Assembly: GCA_910584325.1 (NCBI GenBank) | Contig: CAJTZH010000055.1 | Coordinates: 1 to 18,998 of the forward strand | Length of the DNA: 18,998 nucleotides | Direction of reading: 5' to 3' | From: an uncultured Lachnospiraceae bacterium | Lineage (GTDB): Bacteria; Bacillota; Clostridia; Lachnospirales; Lachnospiraceae | In this document: one piece after another, positions 14,512-18,998 of the stretch | Layout of the letters: each line of letters opens with the position of its first letter | Numbering within the stretch: position 1 is the stretch's first letter | The notes under the pieces: model-generated | What the model saw: the letters and a program-made list of their open reading frames with translations, nothing else | Told to the model about the DNA's origin: nothing | The model's database searches: none | Translations under genes and position numbers: made by a program

Positions 14512-15264
14512 CTAGAAGCCAAGAAACGAAATATATAAGTCTATTATTTTTTCACCGGCAAAGACCGCGATTGCCAGGCCAAGACACAAAAACGGTCCGA
14601 ACGCAACCTGTGCTTTCATTCCTTTTAATTTCTTAATCAGTAAATAACCTGCGTATACCCCTCCTATCATAATGCCGATAAAAAATCCCGCTACGGTTAT
14701 TTTCCATCCAAGCAAAAAACCTGCCGCAAACATGAGTTTCACATCGCCCCCGCCAAATCCTCCGAACAGCGCGAGAACGCATAACGGCACACTGATTGCA
14801 AACATACCGATGAACCTGTCCGCAATACTGATACCGCCGACTGTCCAGATTGACGCGATGCCGGTTAAAAAAATACAGACATTTAATACGGGCGGTATCT
14901 CCATCGTGTCAATATCGATAAACGTAATTACCGTCATAACCGCAAAAAATAAAAACATCGTTGCCGCATGAAGCCCAATCCCGAACTGTCGGTTTAAAAG
15001 AACTGCCGTTACACCGCCCAGCAGTTCAATAAAAACATTTCTAGCCGGAATTTTTTCATTGCAATACCTGCATTTTCCTCTTAAAAAACACCATGACAGT
15101 ATCGGTATCCTGTCTTTCATATGTAAATCATGCCCACATGTTGAGCATACACAGCCTTTACCTATCACTGCTTTTTTCTCCGGCAGTCTATAGATTACCG
15201 TATTTAAAAACGAATATATTACAGCGCCGGTTATAAACGACGCTATTCCGACAAGTATATCCAT
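14512..15264 (-). CDS. prepilin peptidase (A24 aspartic protease)
   Basis: A 250-residue inner-membrane peptidase that cleaves and may methylate type IV prepilin-like proteins. The N-terminus is a membrane anchor (FITGAVIYSFLNTVIYRLP) followed by the cytosolic zinc-type tetracysteine region (Cys40/43 and Cys65/68: CSTC, CRYC). The catalytic aspartates are in FIDIDTMEIPP (Asp117/119) and GFGGGDVKL (Asp173, the GxGD motif). Several more membrane helices follow. I start at the ATG at 15262-15264; GGGAGG is 13 bases upstream, a long spacing. The in-frame ATG at 15285 runs into that ribosome site. No pilus genes are nearby. The gene begins only 29 bases after a strong hairpin terminator, so its expression may depend on readthrough. 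Confidence 0.92.
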   Translation of the reverse strand: MDILVGIASFITGAVIYSFLNTVIYRLPEKKAVIGKGCVCSTCGHDLHMKDRIPILSWCFLRGKCRYCNEKIPARNVFIELLGGVTAVLLNRQFGIGLHAATMFLFFAVMTVITFIDIDTMEIPPVLNVCIFLTGIASIWTVGGISIADRFIGMFAISVPLCVLALFGGFGGGDVKLMFAAGFLLGWKITVAGFFIGIMIGGVYAGYLLIKKLKGMKAQVAFGPFLCLGLAIAVFAGEKIIDLYISFLGF

Positions 15265-15285
15265 TATTTTATAATATCCTCCCAT

Positions 15286-15333
15286 AAAAAAACTGCAGCA
15301 TAATCGTTTATGTAATTATGCTGCAGCTTTTTA
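15286..15333. terminator. strong bidirectional hairpin terminator/attenuator
   Basis: A perfect 12-bp stem (CTGCAGCATAAT at 15293-15304 with ATTATGCTGCAG at 15315-15326) closes a 10-base loop. On the minus strand it is followed by seven T residues, and on the plus strand by CTTTTT. It begins about 20 bases after the chemoreceptor stop and ends the chemoreceptor transcript. The T tract runs directly into the prepilin peptidase ribosome site. Confidence 0.85.
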
Positions 15334-15346
15334 TTCGCCTTAATTA

Positions 15347-16711
15347 CTATTTTGCCAGCTTTAACATTTTCTCCATATCAGAAATCAGTTCCTTAGAATA
15401 GTTCTGCGCATCGTTATAAACCTGCTCGGCTCTAAAGAAATCTTCATTCTGGATTGCATAAATCACATCGGAACCAAATCGATGAAATTTTTTATGCTTC
15501 GCTCCCAAATCATTCCAAATCGGCAGTATTTCCGGTATATCCGGCGTCATCGCATAATAAAAATGACCGAATCCGCACTTTGTATCGTCAAGCTGCAAAG
15601 GCAGTATCATACGCTCTCTGACCATCCTTCCCAGATTCTTAAGCCATGTATGATGCGCAGAAATTGCATTGCTGACATACTTCGCAAACTCCTCTTTTTT
15701 CAGGTGGAAAAACGCATCTTCTGTCATGCTGCCCATCTGTTTTACGGTATCATCCAATGTCTTTTCTATATCGACTACGGGTTCTACAGCCTTTATCAAA
15801 TCCTTGCTTACAGTATTCATAAACTCTGTACTGTCTCTAAGCTGATTCTCCATCTCTGTCATGGAACTGCTGATTTCCTCACTGACAGCCGCTATAGAAC
15901 TAATCGTCTCATTTACTTTTGAAACATGTTCCTGATTTTCGTTATTTAATTCCCAGACATTTTCGATTTTCTCGGTCATATTGCCAAGAATATTAATCGT
16001 GTCTTTCGCGCTTCCTACACTCTTCTGTGATGCATTCCTGATGTTATCAACAAAATCTCCCATATTCTGCACCAGTGTCTGTGTCTGTTCCGCCAAGCCC
16101 CGGATTTCAGCAGCTACAACGGCAAAGCCTTTTCCCGCTTCCCCCGCTCTTGCAGCCTCTATAGAAGCATTCAGAGACAGAAGACTCGTCTGAAGCGATA
16201 TGTTTTCTATCCCCTCAATTACATCGTTTAAGCGCTTAATCACCTCAAGCAGCTCATCCATATCATTCTGCATATTACGCGACATATTGATTGTTTCTTC
16301 TGAAAGTTCCCTGATTGTCGTCAGCTCATTCTGAGCCGACTCTATCTTTCTGTAAACATTCTCCGTTTCGGAAGAAACCTCCACAATATTATGCGTCATC
16401 TCTTCATGCTGGTTATTCGACCGTCCCTCTGCGCTCCACCCATTTGAAGAACTGCCAAATATAGCTTCCGTTGCCTTTGCGACTTTACGGGATATATCTA
16501 CAATCTTATCATTCTGGTACTGCATCGTTAAATCCAGAGAGCTAATCTGCATAACTGCCTTAATATTTTTATCAAAAATCTCCGCAAACTGTCTTCTTCC
16601 ATCCGACAATCTCTTGTACATCTTATTCAATTCCGGTTCTTTAGAATAATCCGCATCTTTTAATTCAGAAATTGCTTTCATCAAAACTGTTTTGTTGCTT
16701 CTAAATGTCAT
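15347..16711 (-). CDS. soluble methyl-accepting chemotaxis protein with C-terminal CZB domain
   Basis: A 454-residue chemoreceptor without any membrane segment. Residues 1-100 are helical with no recognised ligand domain. Residues 105-315 form the MCP signalling coiled coil, with the tip motif LLSLNASIEAARAGEAGKGFAVVAAEIRGLAEQ (177-209) that docks CheA and CheW. Residues 335-420 form a chemoreceptor zinc-binding (CZB) domain with the 3His/1Cys ligands His353 (HHTWL), Cys379 (LDDTKCGFGHFYY), His406 and His410 (HKKFH). In characterised members such as TlpD this domain binds zinc and responds to oxidants; the same here is inference. The start ATG has AAGGAG upstream. No other chemotaxis or flagellar gene is in the window. 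Confidence 0.94.
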   Translation of the reverse strand: MTFRSNKTVLMKAISELKDADYSKEPELNKMYKRLSDGRRQFAEIFDKNIKAVMQISSLDLTMQYQNDKIVDISRKVAKATEAIFGSSSNGWSAEGRSNNQHEEMTHNIVEVSSETENVYRKIESAQNELTTIRELSEETINMSRNMQNDMDELLEVIKRLNDVIEGIENISLQTSLLSLNASIEAARAGEAGKGFAVVAAEIRGLAEQTQTLVQNMGDFVDNIRNASQKSVGSAKDTINILGNMTEKIENVWELNNENQEHVSKVNETISSIAAVSEEISSSMTEMENQLRDSTEFMNTVSKDLIKAVEPVVDIEKTLDDTVKQMGSMTEDAFFHLKKEEFAKYVSNAISAHHTWLKNLGRMVRERMILPLQLDDTKCGFGHFYYAMTPDIPEILPIWNDLGAKHKKFHRFGSDVIYAIQNEDFFRAEQVYNDAQNYSKELISDMEKMLKLAK

Positions 16712-16781
16712 GTTAATCTCCTTTTCTCCTGCAAATTGTGAATTAGCATGGCTAAATTATTTTTAATATGTATATATGTTC

Positions 16782-16810
16782 ATAATAAAAGATTTTGCCT
16801 TTTTTTGCAA
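16782..16810 (-). promoter_or_regulatory. chemoreceptor promoter (sigma-A type)
   Basis: Minus-strand TTGCAA (16805-16810), a 17-base spacer and TATTAT (16782-16787) lie about 70 bases before the start codon. I saw no flagellar sigma-28 pattern (TAAA-N15-GCCGATAA). Confidence 0.55.
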
Positions 16811-16854
16811 CAACTTATTTCCTTGATTTTGATATCAAAATTAAAAATTTTGGA

Positions 16855-16888
16855 TTAAAAAGAAAGCCCCTGATTTTTCAGAGGCTTT
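16855..16888 (-). terminator. terminator of cotJC
   Basis: On the minus strand an 11-bp stem AAAGCCTCTGA/TCAGGGGCTTT (one G-U pair, 4-base A loop) is followed by CTTTTT. It lies 12 bases after the cotJC stop and separates that gene from the chemoreceptor promoter. Confidence 0.85.
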
Positions 16889-16900
16889 ATCAAATATTTA

Positions 16901-17338
16901 CTAATTTTTATTACAATTACAGCCCGGTTTATCGAAAGCCGGATTAAATGCATAGAAATTCTTGCTGTTCAAATTATCCTGAACAATCCGAAGTCCTTCA
17001 CCGAATCTCTGGAAATGAATGATTTCACGCTGTCGAAGGAAACGAAGCGGGTCTGCAACTTCCTGGTCCTTTACAAGACGAAGCAGATTTTCATACGTAC
17101 TTCTGGCTTTCTGCTCTGCTGCCATATCTTCAAAAAGGTCGGTAATCGGGTCTCCCTTAGACTGATATTCGCATGCATTCTGCGGAATCCCGCCTGCTGC
17201 CTGCGGCCAGAGACCTGTTGTATGGTCAACATAATACGCATCGAATCCGGAAGCTTTAATCTCATCCGGCGTGAGATTTTTAGTCAGCTGGTAAATGATA
17301 GAGCAGACCATTTCCATATGCGCTAATTCATTAGTACA
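16901..17338 (-). pseudogene. cotJC: cotJC 3' fragment (spore-coat-associated manganese catalase family), interrupted
   Basis: The frame encodes the C-terminal two thirds of a CotJC-type manganese catalase. It runs from TNELAHMEMVCSIIYQLTKNLTPDEIK through VDHTTGLWPQAAGGIP, SKGDPITDLFEDMAAEQKARSTYENLLR and LRFLRQREIIHFQRFGEGL to a Cys/Asn-rich end. Family members have about 50-65 further residues before this point. Metal ligands of the ELAH motif, the EQKAR helix and REIIH are kept; the first glutamate ligand in the missing N-terminus is lost. The ATG at 17315-17317 (MEM) is internal to the ELAHMEM motif and lacks a ribosome site. Upstream codons (..FQQQC) no longer resemble the family, and a stop codon follows within the neighbouring terminator. 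The fragment keeps its own terminator. I infer disruption by an inserted element, possibly reversible by excision. Confidence 0.85.
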
Positions 17339-17350
17339 TTGTTGTTGGAA

Positions 17351-17363
17351 GTTATTTGATAAC
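17351..17363. repeat. short dyad next to the cotJC junction, possible attachment-site arm
   Basis: GTTATTTGATAAC is a perfect inverted repeat (5-bp arms, 3-base centre) about 14 bases inside the predicted element end. It could be a recombinase arm site; it may also be chance. Confidence 0.25.
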
Positions 17364-17393
17364 CAAAAAAGGTAGTATATTCATATACTACCT
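17364..17393 (-). terminator. terminator of the two-gene cargo unit
   Basis: Minus strand AGGTAGTATAT/ATATACTACCT forms an 11-bp self-complementary stem around two bases (so the loop is effectively larger), followed by six T. It begins 7 bases after the stop of the membrane-anchored protein and insulates it from the cotJC fragment. Confidence 0.8.
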
Positions 17394-17400
17394 AAACTCA

Positions 17401-18039
17401 CTAAATTCCAAACATATGTAAGATAAGAGCCACCAAAGCTGAACCTATCGCTCCAATAACGCCGCCTGCAATCCAATCCTTATGACGTTGTGTTCCATCC
17501 GCCTTCTTTACTTTTCCCTTGACTTCTTCTAATACATTCTGCTTATTAAGAATTTCAACATATATTTCCTTCAATTTTAAAACATCATCTGAATATTCCT
17601 TAAACCGTTCAACTGTATCCACTGAACGTCCGCCTTTTTGATTACGATATGTCGCTATGCGCAACGATATATCTTCAATAATCTGACGTTTTTCGGAATA
17701 ATAATCAGGAACAGCCGCCGTAATTACATCAACATCGTAGGTTTCTATAATATCTATAATTTTATTCCTATAATTGATGCTTAACATATCGCATATATCA
17801 TAAAAAGCACGATTTAAATGAGAATTGAGTTTTTCCTTTTGCTTATAATACTCTTCCTCGTCCTCATCCACATATAATGCTGTCTGCATTTTCATTACAT
17901 GGTCTAACGCTGCCCGAAACTCATTTAGTGGTTGCAAATTTGTTTTAAGTTGAGGGTCTGTTTCCTCACATTCAATATAAACCCTTTTTATCTCACCATA
18001 TTTTTCTAATATATCAAGCCAATCTTTATCTAAGTTCAT
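17401..18039 (-). CDS. unknown helical protein with C-terminal membrane anchor
   Basis: A 212-residue protein that I do not recognise as a named family. It is predicted almost wholly helical. An early motif LNEFRAALDHVMK (38-50, Arg42 and His47) is followed by HLNRAFYDICDML. This NExRxAxDH ... HLxRAxYD pattern recalls HEPN-like helical proteins (R-x4-6-H), but the match is only by eye. A Lys-rich stretch precedes one C-terminal membrane segment, WIAGGVIGAIGSALVALILHMFG, so most of the protein should face the cytosol. I start at the ATG at 18037-18039 with GGGAGA 6 bases upstream; the frame also has an ATG at 18069 with no site. It follows a 72-aa gene by about 36 bases. Being cargo of a mobile element, a role in exclusion or defence is possible but unproven. 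Confidence 0.75.
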   Translation of the reverse strand: MNLDKDWLDILEKYGEIKRVYIECEETDPQLKTNLQPLNEFRAALDHVMKMQTALYVDEDEEEYYKQKEKLNSHLNRAFYDICDMLSINYRNKIIDIIETYDVDVITAAVPDYYSEKRQIIEDISLRIATYRNQKGGRSVDTVERFKEYSDDVLKLKEIYVEILNKQNVLEEVKGKVKKADGTQRHKDWIAGGVIGAIGSALVALILHMFGI

Positions 18040-18075
18040 AATTAGTCTCCCGACCTCATTCATTAGCATTTTTAT

Positions 18076-18294
18076 TTAAGGTAATTTTCTTGCGAGTGAT
18101 TTTTCAATATATTCCTCAGTCTCTTTATCTGTCCGATACATACCATTATTAATACGAACTCCACCAGTAAATATCCTTGATGCGTTTTCATCCCGTGTTT
18201 CATCAGTAATTGGCGCTAATCCACCAAAATCCTGATAAATATATTTCTTTTTTATGTTTGTTTTTAAATCCTCATATTTATTAATTCTCTCCAT
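18076..18294 (-). CDS. unknown 72-residue protein
   Basis: A small, charged, soluble protein (MERINKYEDLKTNIKKKYIY...GGVRINNGMYRTDKETEEYIEKSLARKLP) with no membrane segment, no cysteines and no motif I recognise. The start ATG at 18294 has AGAGAGG 7 bases upstream, which supports that it is translated. The next gene, for the membrane-anchored protein, follows within 36 bases, so the two form a unit that ends in the terminator at 17364-17393. It could be a partner or antidote of that protein; nothing in the sequence proves this. Confidence 0.65.
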   Translation of the reverse strand: MERINKYEDLKTNIKKKYIYQDFGGLAPITDETRDENASRIFTGGVRINNGMYRTDKETEEYIEKSLARKLP

Positions 18295-18442
18295 CGTTTT
18301 GCCTCTCTAACGTAAAATTCGATTGCACCATTGGTAGTTCGTCGTATAATTATAGTATGTAAAAAATCAGATATTATATACCTTTCGTTTTGTTAATCAT
18401 ATATTTTTTTAATTAATTTGTCAACGATTTTATTCACTATTC
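18295..18442 (-). promoter_or_regulatory. AT-rich region upstream of the cargo unit, probable promoter
   Basis: Two TATAAT boxes occur on the minus strand (near 18344-18350 and 18373-18378), but neither has a good -35 at 16-18 bases. A promoter is likely here because the preceding Xre gene has its own terminator, yet I cannot fix its position. Confidence 0.4.
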
Positions 18443-18489
18443 AAAAAAGGGCATCCCGGAGCCTCTATCGCTCCGGCAATGCCCTTTTT
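18443..18489. terminator. bidirectional terminator after the Xre gene
   Basis: A long hairpin has an outer stem GGGCAT/ATGCCC and an inner stem CCGGAGC/GCTCCGG with a 7-base loop. It is flanked by six T on the minus strand and five on the plus strand and starts 10 bases after the Xre stop codon. Confidence 0.88.
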
Positions 18490-18498
18490 ATCACTCCG

Positions 18499-18714
18499 CT
18501 ATCTGTTCACCTTCTTATTATCTGTCCTCCCAAGAAGATAATCAATGCTTACATTATGAAAATCTGCCATATCAATCAGTACATCCAGCGGTATGTTTCT
18601 TGTACCGCTTTCATAATGCGCATAGGTACGTCGGGAAAGTTTTAAAAACTCCCCTATTTCCTTCTGTGTAAGGTACAAATCTTCCCTTAAGTCACGTATT
18701 CTGGTAAAACTCAT
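18499..18714 (-). CDS. Xre-family helix-turn-helix regulator
   Basis: A 71-residue single-domain HTH_3 protein (MSFTRIRDLREDLYLTQKEIGEFLKLSRRTYAHYESGTRNIPLDVLIDMADFHNVSIDYLLGRTD). The recognition helix region is LSRRTYAHYESG, and the HNVSIDYLLGRTD ending is typical of small Xre regulators of phage and mobile elements. There is no ligand-binding or protease-sensitive domain. I use the ATG at 18712-18714 behind GGGGGAGGTG; an in-frame start at 18744 lies before the ribosome site. It has its own terminator and so is probably a single-gene transcript. It may regulate element genes; a weak TTACG...CGTAA dyad lies upstream. Confidence 0.93.
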   Translation of the reverse strand: MSFTRIRDLREDLYLTQKEIGEFLKLSRRTYAHYESGTRNIPLDVLIDMADFHNVSIDYLLGRTDNKKVNR

Positions 18715-18854
18715 GGTATTCACCTCCCCCTGCATTAAATTCAAACATCAAATTACGAAATATCTAATTAAATGTCCGTAAATTCATTATGCAGAAGAAG
18801 GTGACTAAACAAAATTCCTTTTATGAAAAATAAACCATATTTTTCTCTGCGGAC

Positions 18855-18998
18855 TTATACTCTCCTTAACTGTCCTGTTTTCAGCAGATTCAGCATATTT
18901 ATGTTCTGGTCATACGTCCCACAGTATCCGCTAATGCCGTTTGCCTGTGCTATCTTCTTCCTGAATGCAAAAGAAGAGTCTATCCCCAGCGTATCCAA
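18855..18998 (-). CDS. C-terminal tail of a probable phage-type cell-wall hydrolase (partial)
   Basis: A minus-strand frame enters from the right edge and ends with a TAA at 18855-18857; 47 residues are visible (LDTLGIDSSFAFRKKIAQAN...GTYDQNINMLNLLKTGQLRRV). The pattern D-x-L-G-I-D-x-S-x-x-x-R-x-K-I-A-x-A-N-G-I ... G-T-x-x-Q-N-x-x-M-L-x-L-L-K-x-G-x-L resembles a C-terminal domain that I recall from Clostridia phage endolysins and related peptidoglycan hydrolases. The catalytic domain lies outside the window, so the call rests on this tail alone. Confidence 0.5.
   Translation of the reverse strand: MDTLGIDSSFAFRKKIAQANGISGYCGTYDQNINMLNLLKTGQLRRV

Larger units (their letters stand above)
17336..18998. 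mobile_element. one end of a prophage or sporulation intervening element inserted in cotJC
   Basis: CotJC homology ends at about 17335-17338. The DNA beyond is more AT-rich and carries, all on the minus strand, a terminator, two small genes of no known household function, a compact Xre regulator with its own terminator, and the tail of a probable phage-type cell-wall hydrolase at the edge. Lysis gene, then cargo genes, then attachment site is the usual order at the end of a prophage opposite the integrase. The integrase, the second junction and the cotJC 5' part must lie beyond 18998, so extent and element type are unproven. Confidence 0.65.

Noticed and set aside
15293..15326. Perfect 12-bp inverted repeat as an insertion-sequence end or CRISPR-like repeat
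   Set aside because: It occurs once, lies after a stop codon and is flanked by T tracts on both strands, which is a terminator.
17315..17317. ATG at 17317 as a genuine start of a short intact CotJC protein
   Set aside because: It lies inside the conserved ELAHMEM motif, family similarity continues upstream of it, and there is no ribosome site.
1..18998. tRNA, rRNA, CRISPR array or transposase
   Set aside because: No cloverleaf with a GTTC-arm, no rRNA core sequence, no regularly spaced direct repeats and no transposase motif was seen on either strand.

Overview
The window looks like a chromosomal segment of a low-to-moderate GC, spore-forming and probably motile Clostridium-class Firmicute, most likely Lachnospiraceae. 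This rests on the gene families (DUF1385/YqhQ, C+ type L31, Rho with an acidic linker, DUF4364, CotJC), the strong AGGAGG-type ribosome sites and the sigma-A type promoters. Most genes lie on the minus strand; only malic enzyme, a YhcC-type radical SAM protein and a DUF4364 protein are on the plus strand. I found no rRNA, tRNA, CRISPR array or insertion sequence, and no gene-free stretch longer than about 200 bases.

Layout. Positions 1-3010 (minus) hold rho, rpmE with its own promoter and a structured leader, and the 5' part of a yqhQ-like membrane protein whose Met-rich tail repeat runs off the left edge. Positions 3208-5825 (plus) hold malic enzyme, radical SAM protein and DUF4364 as a tight operon, back to back with rho. 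Positions 5836-8962 (minus) hold a BlaI-type repressor, a BlaR1-type M56 membrane protease and a ferredoxin-fused aldo/keto reductase; two matching 17-bp dyads overlap the promoter of this cluster. Positions 9090-11467 (minus) hold a UBA-like/DUF4342 membrane protein, an OmpR-type response regulator and a histidine kinase, nearly contiguous. Positions 11559-14396 (minus) are a coenzyme A cluster: ECF S-component, type III pantothenate kinase and CoaBC. Positions 14512-16711 (minus) hold a prepilin peptidase placed just behind a strong bidirectional hairpin, and a soluble chemoreceptor with a C-terminal zinc-binding CZB domain.

The most unusual part is 16901-18998. A cotJC gene (spore-associated manganese-catalase family) lacks its N-terminal third: homology stops abruptly at about 17335-17338, immediately before the metal-binding ELAH motif. 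Beyond the break lies unrelated AT-rich DNA with a terminator, a two-gene unit (72-aa protein plus a helical protein with a C-terminal membrane anchor), an Xre regulator, and at the window edge the tail of a probable phage-type cell-wall hydrolase. I read this as one end (lysis module plus cargo genes) of a prophage or sporulation intervening element integrated into cotJC, similar in principle to skin in sigK or SPbeta in spsM. The other element end, the recombinase and the cotJC 5' part would lie outside the window to the right.

All product calls come from reading the sequence and recalling family motifs; no database search was run.
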